64,000 bases of DNA, from contig PBSR01000272.1 in assembly GCA_002726335.1 (NCBI GenBank), positions 35,802-99,801 of the forward strand, in the 5' to 3' direction. How positions within the stretch are numbered: the first letter of the stretch is position 1; every line of letters begins with the position of its first letter. Under the pieces are notes generated by a model, which was not told the origin of the DNA, searched no databases, and saw only the letters and a program-made list of their open reading frames with translations. This document shows, piece after piece, positions 8,375 through 16,407 of this stretch. This DNA is from Gemmatimonadaceae bacterium (GTDB lineage Bacteria; Latescibacterota; UBA2968; UBA8231). The translations under genes were made by a program, and so were the position numbers.

Positions 8375-8393
8375 GCGGCCAGAAGCTGGCCGC
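8375..8393 (-). other. perfect hairpin in the leader of the YtxH-like gene
   Basis: GCGGCCAG (8375-8382), loop AAG, CTGGCCGC (8386-8393): an 8-base GC-rich stem with a 3-base loop, 23 bases upstream of the ATG and just before the AAGGAG. There is no U-tract, so it is not an ordinary terminator. It could be an mRNA leader structure or a protein-binding palindrome. Confidence 0.45.
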
Positions 8394-8437
8394 AACAGAA
8401 ATAGAGACGCGGTGGTAAAGTACGCGTTCCCCCGCAC

Positions 8438-8486
8438 TGGACAATGTGGCAGGCATGTTGGACAATGGCGCGCGGAGCCGTAGATT
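8438..8486 (+). promoter_or_regulatory. candidate guaB promoter with 21-base-spaced direct repeat
   Basis: TGGACAATG occurs at 8438-8446 and again at 8459-8467, exactly 21 bases apart (two helical turns). The second copy supplies a -35-like TGGACA (8459-8464) 16 bases before a -10-like TAGATT (8481-8486). The guaB ATG is at 8578, preceded by GGAAGGAAG. The repeat may be a binding site for a dimeric activator or repressor. Confidence 0.4.
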
Positions 8487-8577
8487 TTGGTGCTCACCAG
8501 AGGCGCACTATCTCCCCTCGCCACCGCTTGCCGAGCCCTCCTTCCCCTGGCGGGCTTTCCCGGAAGGAAGAGCCACC

Positions 8578-10059
8578 ATGGCGAAGGTTCTTAAACGACC
8601 CTCTCACAGTCTCCGTGAGTTCCGTATCCTGCCCGGCTATACCCCGCCGGACGGCAACGCGCTCAACGTCGAGTTGACCACACGTCTCTGCCGCAAGGGG
8701 AGCGACTTCCTGAGACTGCAGACGCCGTTTCTCACGGCTGCCATGCAGGCTGTGACCGGCACGGAGATGGCCATCGCCATCGCCCAGCTGGGCGGCATCG
8801 GAATTCTGCCCGTCAGCCAGACCATCGAGGAACAGTCAGAAAAAATCGGCCGCGTCAAGCGCTTCAAGGCGGGCTTTCAGACAAACATCACGACCCTGTC
8901 GCCGCGCCACACCATCTCCGACATCATCAGCATCATCAACGAGATGGGGTACACCACGTTCCCGGTGACAGACTCCGGCGACTTCCACGGCAAGCTGCTC
9001 GGCGTCATAACCGACAAGGACTTCGACGTACGCCGCGACCATGCCCTTACGGTCGAGGACCGCATGCGCACCGACGTCCAGTACGGGGTCAACATCTCCG
9101 ACCTGAAGGAAGCCAATCAACTGATGATCAAGTTCGGGCGCGGCTTCCTGCCCATCGTCGATGAGGACGGCATGCTGCAGACGGCGGTCTTCAAGAAGGA
9201 CCTCGACAAGCACCTGCAGCACCCCAATGAGTCCATCGACGAAAAGAAACGTCTGCTGGTCGGCGCCGCCGTGTCCACCCATCCGGAGGACCGTGAGCGC
9301 GTGCAGTGTCTCGTCGAACACGAGGTGGATGTTCTGCTCATCGATGCCTCCGACGGCCACACCCAGTACCAACGACAGATGGTGGAGTGGATCAAGTCCA
9401 CGTACGAGGTTCCCGTCGTCGCCGGCAACGTGGTCACGGCCCGAGGCTTCGAGTTTCTCGTCGAAGCGGGAGCGGATGGCGTCAAGGTCGGCATGGGAAT
9501 CGGGTCTGGTTGCACCACTCAGGAAGTAAAAGCCACAGGCCGCGGGCAGGGTTCAACCTTGCTTGACATCATCCCCGTCCGCGACGCCCATGCCGAATCC
9601 ACGGGCCAGTATATCCCCGTCATCGCCGATGGCGGAATCTCGGGACCGGCGGACATGTCCGTCGCCCTTGCCCTGGGCGCTGACGCGTTGATGATGGGCA
9701 ATTTCTTCGCCCGATACACCGAGTCTGCCGGCAATCTCATGCGCAACGCCGCCGGTGAAATCGTCAAGGAGTACTGGATGGAGGGCAGCACCAAGGCCCG
9801 CAACCACAGACGGTATTCTCAACTGAAGGACCTGTTCTTCGAGGAGGGCATCACCGGATACGTACCCCATCTGGGATCTGTCTCCGAAAAACTGCCGGTC
9901 ATACTGCAGATCCTCCGTTCCACCCTCGCCACCGCCGGCTGCCGATCGATCGATGAACTGCATGAGAAGGCCGTTCTTGAGATGCAGTCACCCAGCGCCC
10001 TGCGCGACTCGGACGTGCACGACATGGTGGCGGCCAACATCGACCAGCAGATCCTGTAG
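8578..10059 (+). CDS. guaB: IMP dehydrogenase, divergent type
   Basis: 493 residues from ATG 8578, chosen by the Shine-Dalgarno and because MAKVLKRPSHSLREFRILPG aligns with IMPDH starts. It oxidises IMP to XMP with NAD, committing to GMP synthesis. The N-terminal barrel part is followed by two CBS domains (about 95-215), then the catalytic loop GMGIGSGCTTQEV with Cys312 and the flap EYWMEGSTKARNHRRY. The loop differs from the common bacterial GPGSICTTR, and the overall pattern (LPG near the start, KEYW.EGS..ARN) is that of the roughly 500-residue IMPDH type I recall from trypanosomatids and Clostridia. It precedes the epimerase and phosphonate genes with tight spacing. Confidence 0.9.
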   Translation: MAKVLKRPSHSLREFRILPGYTPPDGNALNVELTTRLCRKGSDFLRLQTPFLTAAMQAVTGTEMAIAIAQLGGIGILPVSQTIEEQSEKIGRVKRFKAGFQTNITTLSPRHTISDIISIINEMGYTTFPVTDSGDFHGKLLGVITDKDFDVRRDHALTVEDRMRTDVQYGVNISDLKEANQLMIKFGRGFLPIVDEDGMLQTAVFKKDLDKHLQHPNESIDEKKRLLVGAAVSTHPEDRERVQCLVEHEVDVLLIDASDGHTQYQRQMVEWIKSTYEVPVVAGNVVTARGFEFLVEAGADGVKVGMGIGSGCTTQEVKATGRGQGSTLLDIIPVRDAHAESTGQYIPVIADGGISGPADMSVALALGADALMMGNFFARYTESAGNLMRNAAGEIVKEYWMEGSTKARNHRRYSQLKDLFFEEGITGYVPHLGSVSEKLPVILQILRSTLATAGCRSIDELHEKAVLEMQSPSALRDSDVHDMVAANIDQQIL

Positions 10060-10070
10060 GCAACAGCGCT

Positions 10071-10802
10071 GTGAAGATCCTTCTCACGGGTGCGGCCACC
10101 CGGCTGGGCCAGGATGCCGCCGAGGCCCTGCGTCGCCGGGGTTACCGGCTGCGGCTGAGCGACCGACGACGACGGCGCACCGAGTCGGAATTCACCCAGT
10201 CGCAACTCGGTCATGGACGGCAGACGGATGAGTTGGTGGCCGGAATGGGGGCCGTGGTACACCTCCCTGGACCGGCTGACCCAATGGCAGCCGATGCTGC
10301 GGCCTGGATCGACAGTTGCACACGCTGCACCTACAACCTGCTGCTCGCCGCTGTCGATGCCGGGGTGGAGCACATGGTTTATGTCAGTTCTCTGGATTGC
10401 CTCGAGGACTATGACCCCGATTTTCTCGTCACCCCGAGCTGGCGCCCACGGCCCACGACAGAGCCAGCTGTCATGGCTCCGTACCTGGGAGAATTCGTCG
10501 CCAGGGAGTTCGCCCAGACGGCGCAGATCCGGCTTACCATTCTCCGGCTCGGTCATCTGGTTGACGCCGACGGGGTCGGTACGGGGGATGATCTGGACCC
10601 TATGGCGATCGATCCGCGTGACGCTGCAGCCGGCATCTGCGCAGCCGTAGTGGCTGGGGACAAGCCGGAGCCCTACCGGCTGTTTCATCTGCAGGGAGAC
10701 TTCGAAGGTGCTCGTTTCCAGTGCGGCAGCGGCCGACATCGTTTGGCAGTGACGCTGGAGCACGACTTCGGGCGCCCACGGCGTTTGCCGGTGGGATCGT
10801 GA
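10071..10802 (+). CDS. NAD(P)-binding epimerase/SDR-like protein (degenerate active site)
   Basis: 243 residues from a GTG 11 bases after guaB. The Rossmann start MKILLTGAATRLGQDAAEAL fits extended SDR enzymes (GxxxxLG), followed by VVHLPGPADP in the place of the usual LAA segment and VYVSSLDCLE at the catalytic Ser strand. The expected YxxxK is replaced by YLGEF, so Lys is missing. The protein is also short. It may bind a nucleotide without normal catalysis. It overlaps the next SDR gene by GTGA (10799-10802), and the two may form a heteromer. Substrate unknown. Confidence 0.7.
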   Translation: MKILLTGAATRLGQDAAEALRRRGYRLRLSDRRRRRTESEFTQSQLGHGRQTDELVAGMGAVVHLPGPADPMAADAAAWIDSCTRCTYNLLLAAVDAGVEHMVYVSSLDCLEDYDPDFLVTPSWRPRPTTEPAVMAPYLGEFVAREFAQTAQIRLTILRLGHLVDADGVGTGDDLDPMAIDPRDAAAGICAAVVAGDKPEPYRLFHLQGDFEGARFQCGSGRHRLAVTLEHDFGRPRRLPVGS

Positions 10803-11551
10803 AAGTCTGCCTGCTGGGCGGCAACGGGCAGTTGGGGCCCTGGGTAGTAAGCGAACTCGAACGCGGCGGCTACAGCTTGCGCATCACCGATGTCACGGTA
10901 CCGGACGGATCCCCCCACGAGACAATGCAGGTGGACGCCGGTGACCTGGATCAGGTACGCCGGGCCGGGGAGGGTTGCGATGTCATCGTCAACTGCTCCG
11001 TCCTGCGCCCCCACCGGCAGCTGGCCTGGAACGTCAACACAGTGGGTGCCTACAACGCCTTGCGTGTCGCCGTCGATATGGGGCACGAGCGTACGATCAA
11101 CACCGGTCCCCATTTCACGGTTACGGGGGAGCCCTATCACACGTACGACTTCGGCCTCGTGGAGGAGGTCCCTCCCCACGCCGGCACCAGTCTGTATGCA
11201 CTGAGTAAATCCACCGGACATGAGATCAGCCGACTCTTTGCCGAACAGTTCCCCATTCACGTGCTCTGCCTGCTCTTCCTCAACTTCCGAACCACCGATC
11301 CTGACGACCCCCGGTATGGCGGCCGAAGACACGGTCTGATCCCGTTCTCCGTCACGTTCCCGGATGCTGCCCGGGTCATTCGCTGCGCTCTCGAGGCCGA
11401 TCTCACCAGACTGCCGACTCGCCACGAGACCTTCTTTGTCACCGCCGACCTGCCCCACGGCAAGTATTCCAGTGACAAGGCGCGGCGAATGCTGGACTGG
11501 CGAGCGCAGGACTCGATGGAGCGGTTCTACCGACGATCGCTGCAGGACTGA
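10799..11551 (+). CDS. NAD-dependent epimerase/dehydratase family protein
   Basis: 250 residues from a GTG at 10799 that overlaps the previous stop by GTGA. The N-terminal motif CLLGGNGQLGPWVVSEL is the NAD-binding loop; VIVNCSVLRPHRQ follows in the second part of the fold. The catalytic YALSK (YxxxK) is intact, followed by the STGHEI helix. The active site is therefore complete, unlike that of its upstream neighbour. Twenty bases separate it from the alcohol dehydrogenase of the phosphonate module. Function beyond sugar or small-molecule oxidoreduction cannot be stated. Confidence 0.75.
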   Translation: MKVCLLGGNGQLGPWVVSELERGGYSLRITDVTVPDGSPHETMQVDAGDLDQVRRAGEGCDVIVNCSVLRPHRQLAWNVNTVGAYNALRVAVDMGHERTINTGPHFTVTGEPYHTYDFGLVEEVPPHAGTSLYALSKSTGHEISRLFAEQFPIHVLCLLFLNFRTTDPDDPRYGGRRHGLIPFSVTFPDAARVIRCALEADLTRLPTRHETFFVTADLPHGKYSSDKARRMLDWRAQDSMERFYRRSLQD

Positions 11552-11571
11552 GCATTGGGGGCACAATCCTC

Positions 11572-12675
11572 GTGGTCACACACGCTGTAGCTAGGGTCTT
11601 CGACGGGCCTGAACGCCCTCTCCGCCAACAGGAGTTCGCACTTCCGGACACACTGGCAGAAGGCGAGGTTCTCGTCGCCGTGCGTCTGGCAACTCTCTGC
11701 GGCTCCGACCTGCACACCATCGAGGGTCGGCGCACCGAGTCGACGCCCGCCATTCTGGGACATGAAGGCGTCGGTGAGGTCGTCCACTGTGGCTCCGGAA
11801 GAGATGGACTGCGATGCGGCGACCGCGTCACCTGGTCGATCGCTGACAGTTGCGGCCACTGTGCCTATTGCACCGACTTCGCCTTGCCGGAAAAGTGTGC
11901 TCGGCTGTTCAAGTACGGCCACGCCACCGTGGCTGATGGTCACGGCCTCAATGGGACCTATGCCTCGCACATCGTTCTGCGCCGGGGAACCCGTGTCCTG
12001 CCCGTGGCGGATTCGCTGAACGACAGCGTGGTGGCACCCGCCAACTGCGCCCTGGCCACGGTGGCCAACGTGTTGAGCCACGTGCCCGCCAGTGCCGCTT
12101 CGGTGCTGGTGCAGGGCGCCGGACTGCTCGGCATCTATGCCTGTGCCTGGCTGAGGGACCGGGGTGTAAGGACCGTCTTCTGCACCGATCCCGTTCCCGA
12201 GCGACGGCAACTGGCGCAGCGCTTTGGGGCGCGACCACTCGATTGCGACCACGACTCGGCCGGTGACCGGCAGGATCAGATCCGGAGCGTCGCTCCAGAG
12301 GGGGTTGATGCCGTCCTGGAACTGTCGGGTAGCCGAGCGGCGCTGCTCGAAGGCATTGACCACATTCGCACCGGCGGCGTTTGCGTTCTGGCCGGCATGG
12401 TCCACCCCGACTCTGATCTGGGTGGTCTGACGGGTGAACGGATCATCCGCAAATGCCTGGCCCTGCACGGCGTGCACAACTACTCCCCCCACCATCTGGA
12501 GGAGGGCCTCGCTTTCCTCGAACGGACGGTGGGCCACCTTCCCTTTGCCGACCTGGTGAGCCCGGCCTTGCCCCTGAGTCGATTCGAGGAAGCCATCGAG
12601 TTGAGTCGTCAGTGCCGCTGGTTGCGGGTTGCAGTCACCCCGGCAGTGCCCCCTAACCCACAGGACCCTGCGTGA
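11572..12675 (+). CDS. zinc alcohol dehydrogenase linked to phosphonate catabolism
   Basis: 367 residues from a GTG at 11572. A medium-chain dehydrogenase: catalytic zinc ligands Cys43 and His64-Glu65, structural zinc site Cys94, Cys97, Cys100 and Cys109, and an NAD-binding fold around VLVQGAGLLGIYAC. It overlaps phnA by GTGA and is followed by phnY, so the three are surely one unit. A family of alcohol dehydrogenases recurrently linked to phosphonate genes is known (TIGR03366, proposed HpnZ). Context suggests oxidation of a hydroxyphosphonate, possibly 2-hydroxyethylphosphonate, to phosphonoacetaldehyde. That reaction is inference. Confidence 0.75.
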   Translation: MVTHAVARVFDGPERPLRQQEFALPDTLAEGEVLVAVRLATLCGSDLHTIEGRRTESTPAILGHEGVGEVVHCGSGRDGLRCGDRVTWSIADSCGHCAYCTDFALPEKCARLFKYGHATVADGHGLNGTYASHIVLRRGTRVLPVADSLNDSVVAPANCALATVANVLSHVPASAASVLVQGAGLLGIYACAWLRDRGVRTVFCTDPVPERRQLAQRFGARPLDCDHDSAGDRQDQIRSVAPEGVDAVLELSGSRAALLEGIDHIRTGGVCVLAGMVHPDSDLGGLTGERIIRKCLALHGVHNYSPHHLEEGLAFLERTVGHLPFADLVSPALPLSRFEEAIELSRQCRWLRVAVTPAVPPNPQDPA

Positions 12676-13916
12676 GCCCTGCATCTGACCTGACCGTCAA
12701 CGGCCGGTCCTATTCGATACCGCAGACCCCCGTCGTCGGCATCTGTCTCGATGGCTGCGAGCCGGCGTACCTCGACGAGGCGGCCACCGTCATGCCCGCT
12801 CTTCAGGCCATGATTGCCGCTGGCGCCCGCGGCGAGGCGCACGGCGTCGTACCCTCCTTCACGAATCCCAACAATGTGGCCATCATCACCGGCGCCCCGC
12901 CCGAGGTGAATGGGATCCCCGGCAATTTCTACTACGACGCCGAGGCGGACGAGGAAGTGTTGATGCAGGAGGCGCGTTGGCTGCGCTGTCCGACGCTGCT
13001 GGCAGCCTTCGCCCGGAAAGGTGTGGACGTGGCCACGGTGACGACGAAGGACAAGCTGCGCGCCTTCCTGTCACAGGGCCTGCCGTCGACCGCCATCCGC
13101 TTCTCCGTGGAGAAGGCCCACGAGGCCACCCTGGAGATCAACGGCATCGAGGCGGTATCCGACATGGTCGGGCGCGACAATCCGGGGATCTACGATCCGG
13201 AAGCCAGCGTGTTCTGCATCGAGGCCGGCGCCCGGCTGATGACCCGCACGCCGGCGCCACGAGTTCTCTACCTGTCGACGACGGACTTCGTGCAGCACAA
13301 GCATGTCCCGGGTACAGCCGTAGCCAACACCTTCTACGCACGCCTCGACCTCTTCCTGGGAGAACTGCACCGCAGTGGCGCCGTCGTAGGTATCACCGCC
13401 GACCACGGCATGAACACCAAGACGAAGACGGACGGCTCGCCAAAGGTCGAATACCTCGAGACCCGTCTGCGCGACAGCGGGGTTGCCGAGGCGCGGGTCA
13501 TACTGCCGATCACCGATCCCTACGTCGTCCATCACGGCGCTCTCGGCTCCTATGCCACGGTCTATGTCGACGCCGACCACGTGCAGCAGGCAACCGCATG
13601 CCTTCAGGCTGTTGATGGCGTGGAACGGGTCCTGACCCGGGATGAGGCAGCCCGCACCTTCCAACTGCCACCTGACCGGATCGGTGACCTCGTCGTGCTC
13701 GCCGATCGTGACACCGTGCTCGGACGCACACCTGAATGGCATGACCTGAAGGACGTGGCCACCGGCTTGCGCTCCCACGGGGGTCTGCATGAAGCGACGG
13801 TGCCCTTCATCGTCAATCGACCGCTCGCCGATGAAACCGCGGCACAACTCGCCGCAGGCGAGCTGCGCAACTTCGACTTGTTCCACGTCCTCTGTAACGG
13901 CCTTCGGGAGTCATAG
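12672..13916 (+). CDS. phnA: phosphonoacetate hydrolase
   Basis: 414 residues from a GTG overlapping the dehydrogenase stop. An alkaline-phosphatase-superfamily enzyme that cleaves the C-P bond of phosphonoacetate to acetate and phosphate with two zinc ions. Every expected site is present: Asp27 (GICLDGCEP), nucleophile Thr64 (PSFTNPNN), Asp205 and His209 (STTDFVQH), Asp244-His245 (TADHGMN) and His369 (RSHGGLHE). This matches the Asp/Thr/Asp-xxx-His/Asp-His/His pattern of Sinorhizobium PhnA in order and spacing. No signal peptide, so it acts in the cytoplasm. phnY follows after two bases. Confidence 0.9.
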   Translation: MSPASDLTVNGRSYSIPQTPVVGICLDGCEPAYLDEAATVMPALQAMIAAGARGEAHGVVPSFTNPNNVAIITGAPPEVNGIPGNFYYDAEADEEVLMQEARWLRCPTLLAAFARKGVDVATVTTKDKLRAFLSQGLPSTAIRFSVEKAHEATLEINGIEAVSDMVGRDNPGIYDPEASVFCIEAGARLMTRTPAPRVLYLSTTDFVQHKHVPGTAVANTFYARLDLFLGELHRSGAVVGITADHGMNTKTKTDGSPKVEYLETRLRDSGVAEARVILPITDPYVVHHGALGSYATVYVDADHVQQATACLQAVDGVERVLTRDEAARTFQLPPDRIGDLVVLADRDTVLGRTPEWHDLKDVATGLRSHGGLHEATVPFIVNRPLADETAAQLAAGELRNFDLFHVLCNGLRES

Positions 13917-13918
13917 GC

Positions 13919-15343
13919 GTGCTCGAGTTCGGCACCATCGCCGGCGGCTTGCAGGAGTCGGGTAGTGACTGGTTGGAGGTGCGCAGCCCCTGGACCGGGG
14001 ATGTGGTCGGGCGAGTGGTTCTGGCTCGGCCACAACGGATCGAAGAGATTCTGCAACAGACCCACGCGGCCCGGATCGGGCTGTCCCGCCGCGATCGTGC
14101 TGATGTGCTGGAGGCCATGGCGGCGATCGTGGAGCAACGTCGGGACGAGGTGAGCGGCATGATCACCGATGAGACGGGGCTCTGTGTGCAGGACACGCGG
14201 TACGAGTCCGGCCGGGTTGTCGACGTCCTGAAATTCGCCGCCATGAAGGCTCTCGACGACGATTCCAACGTCTACCCGTGTGACATCACGCCCCACGGAA
14301 AAGCCCGGCGCATCTACACGACGCGACAGCCTCTGCGCCTGGTGTCGGCGATCACACCCTTCAACCACCCGATGAATCAGGTGGCCCACAAGATCGCGCC
14401 GGCCATCGCTACGAACACACCGGTCGTCCTCAAGCCATCGGAAAAGACTCCCCTGTCGGCCTACTGGCTGGCCCAGATCGCCATCGACGCCGGTCTGCCC
14501 GCCAACGCCCTCAACGTCGTCAACGGACCCATCGCTGAGACAGCCGACCTGCTCGTCACCCACGACCTCGTGGACATGGTCACCTTCACCGGATCCAGTC
14601 AGATCGGCAGGCAGATCGCCGGGCGCGCCGGCTACAAGCGCCTCGTGCTGGAGCTGGGCGGCAGCTCACCCCTGCTCGTGCTCGAAGACGCGGACGTGGA
14701 GGAGGCGGTCGACATCGCCGTAGCCGGGATCTTCAAGAACTCGGGCCAGCGCTGCACGGCGATCCGTCGCCTCGTCGTTCACCGTTCACTTGCCGATGAT
14801 TTCGCCCGTGGGCTGGCTGCACGGGCCGCCGAGCTGAACTGCGGCGACCCGTACGATCCCGCCAGCGACATGGGTACCGTCATCGACGAAGAGGCGGCGC
14901 AGCGCATCGAGCGTCGAGTGCAGGCCACGCTCGACTGTGGCGCCCGACTCCTGTGTGGCCATCAGCGCCAGGGCGCCCTCTATCCGCCCACCGTCGTCGA
15001 CGGCGTCGACAACGACCATCCCCTCGTAAGTGAGGAAACCTTCGGACCCGTCGCCGCCATCCTCCGCTTCGACACGCTCGATGAAGCCATCGAAATTGCC
15101 AACGACACCGAATATGGACTGTCCTCGGGCGTCGTCAGCGATCACTGGCCTGCCATTCAGCGGTGTATCTCCGAGATCGACGCCGGCACGGTAAACGTCA
15201 AGGAAGCACCCGGGTACCGGCTGGAGTGGACTCCCTTCGGTGGCATCAAGGCCAGCGGCCTGGGATACAAAGAAGGCGTGATCGAGACGATGAAGGCCAT
15301 GACCTGGGTGAAGACCTACTCCCTTCCCTGGGATCGTCCGTAA
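13919..15343 (+). CDS. phnY: phosphonoacetaldehyde dehydrogenase (aldehyde dehydrogenase family)
   Basis: 474 residues from a GTG two bases after phnA. A full aldehyde dehydrogenase: NAD-binding region with VTFTGSSQIG, general base Glu245 (LVLELGGSS) and nucleophile Cys279 (NSGQRCTAIRR), then ETFGPVAAI and a C-terminal FGGIKASG. Adjacent to phnA, the natural assignment is PhnY, which oxidises phosphonoacetaldehyde to phosphonoacetate, the PhnA substrate. Known phnWAY clusters supply the aldehyde from 2-aminoethylphosphonate with the transaminase PhnW; here no transaminase is present and an alcohol dehydrogenase occupies that place. Confidence 0.85.
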   Translation: MLEFGTIAGGLQESGSDWLEVRSPWTGDVVGRVVLARPQRIEEILQQTHAARIGLSRRDRADVLEAMAAIVEQRRDEVSGMITDETGLCVQDTRYESGRVVDVLKFAAMKALDDDSNVYPCDITPHGKARRIYTTRQPLRLVSAITPFNHPMNQVAHKIAPAIATNTPVVLKPSEKTPLSAYWLAQIAIDAGLPANALNVVNGPIAETADLLVTHDLVDMVTFTGSSQIGRQIAGRAGYKRLVLELGGSSPLLVLEDADVEEAVDIAVAGIFKNSGQRCTAIRRLVVHRSLADDFARGLAARAAELNCGDPYDPASDMGTVIDEEAAQRIERRVQATLDCGARLLCGHQRQGALYPPTVVDGVDNDHPLVSEETFGPVAAILRFDTLDEAIEIANDTEYGLSSGVVSDHWPAIQRCISEIDAGTVNVKEAPGYRLEWTPFGGIKASGLGYKEGVIETMKAMTWVKTYSLPWDRP

Positions 15344-15362
15344 GCTGGGAGGCTGTTGGGGC

Positions 15363-16382
15363 TCAGACTGCCGGCAGGTCGACTCTGCAGCCCTCGCGAA
15401 GACTCGTCTGCACGGCGTCGGTGAAAGCCATGTACTTCACCCCATCCTCAAAGCTGGTGTGCGTCACCGCCTTGCCGTCGCGGATCGAATCGACGAAATC
15501 CGCCTCCACCGTCCAACCCCATTCCTTATCTGGCGCCACCTTCAGTTCAGTGAAGTCGTCATCACCGATGGCGATGAAGGCGTTGCCGCCCTCCAGGCGG
15601 AAGGCGCCCTTCGTGCCGTGCATCTCGATGCATCCGCCCCGACCGTGCGCGGCAACGCTGCTGAGGTGATACACGGCGGTGGCGCCGTTCTCCAGCTGTG
15701 ACAGGACGCCCAGACTGTCAGGGACATCCACCGTCGCTGTTCCTCCTTCGGCATCGGGTCGGGTGCCGACAAAAGTCTGCCCCTGTGCCGAGAGGGCCCG
15801 ATCGTGTCCGGCGTAGCGCCGTACCGTCTCGTTGAGGATCCCCATGGACATGATGTTGTCACCGGACAGTTCACGGCGCTGGCGCCAGTGGATGGGCGCC
15901 TCGGGGCGCCAATCACCGGTGAGGGCGTTCACATGGATCTCGAGCCAGTCGCCGAACTCGCCATCGGCCACCATCTGCCGCAGTGTCGGCTCACTCTCCA
16001 GGTAGAACGGCGCCGGCACGATCATGGCTACCTTGTCCGACGCTTGCGCTGCAGCCAGCATGCGGCACCCCTCTTCCAGGCTCATCGCCATGCGCGCCTC
16101 GGTGAGGATGTGTTTGCCGGCGGCGAGGCTCGCCAACGTGATGGCGCAGTGCAGGTAGGGCCAGGTACCCACGCAGACGGCATCCACCTCCTCGGCGTCG
16201 ACCAGCTCTTGCCAGTCGTCGTATACGTTGGGGATGCCGAACTCGTCAGCTGCCTTCTGTCCGGAAGGGCGAGTGCGATTGCACACGGCCACGACCTCGA
16301 CGCCGTCGATGGCCTGAAAGCCGGGGATGTGACGACTGCGCGTGTTGGCGCCAGCGCCGACGACGCCGATCCGGATGGTCAT
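15363..16382 (-). CDS. Gfo/Idh/MocA family oxidoreductase
   Basis: 339 residues from ATG 16382, preceded by GGGAGAG. The N-terminal Rossmann domain opens RIGVVGAGANTRSRHIPGF and includes VCVGTWPYLH and ILTEARMAMSLEEG, where these enzymes have the E-K-P segment; here Lys-Pro is replaced by Ala-Arg. The C-terminal alpha/beta domain contains an EMHGTKGAFRLEGG strand. These enzymes oxidise, reduce or epimerise sugars and cyclitols with NAD(P). The gene lies 25 bases downstream of the M81 peptidase and is probably cotranscribed with it. Substrate unknown. Confidence 0.85.
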   Translation of the reverse strand: MTIRIGVVGAGANTRSRHIPGFQAIDGVEVVAVCNRTRPSGQKAADEFGIPNVYDDWQELVDAEEVDAVCVGTWPYLHCAITLASLAAGKHILTEARMAMSLEEGCRMLAAAQASDKVAMIVPAPFYLESEPTLRQMVADGEFGDWLEIHVNALTGDWRPEAPIHWRQRRELSGDNIMSMGILNETVRRYAGHDRALSAQGQTFVGTRPDAEGGTATVDVPDSLGVLSQLENGATAVYHLSSVAAHGRGGCIEMHGTKGAFRLEGGNAFIAIGDDDFTELKVAPDKEWGWTVEADFVDSIRDGKAVTHTSFEDGVKYMAFTDAVQTSLREGCRVDLPAV

Positions 16383-16407
16383 ACGAACTCTCCCTGTCTC
16401 GTGATCT

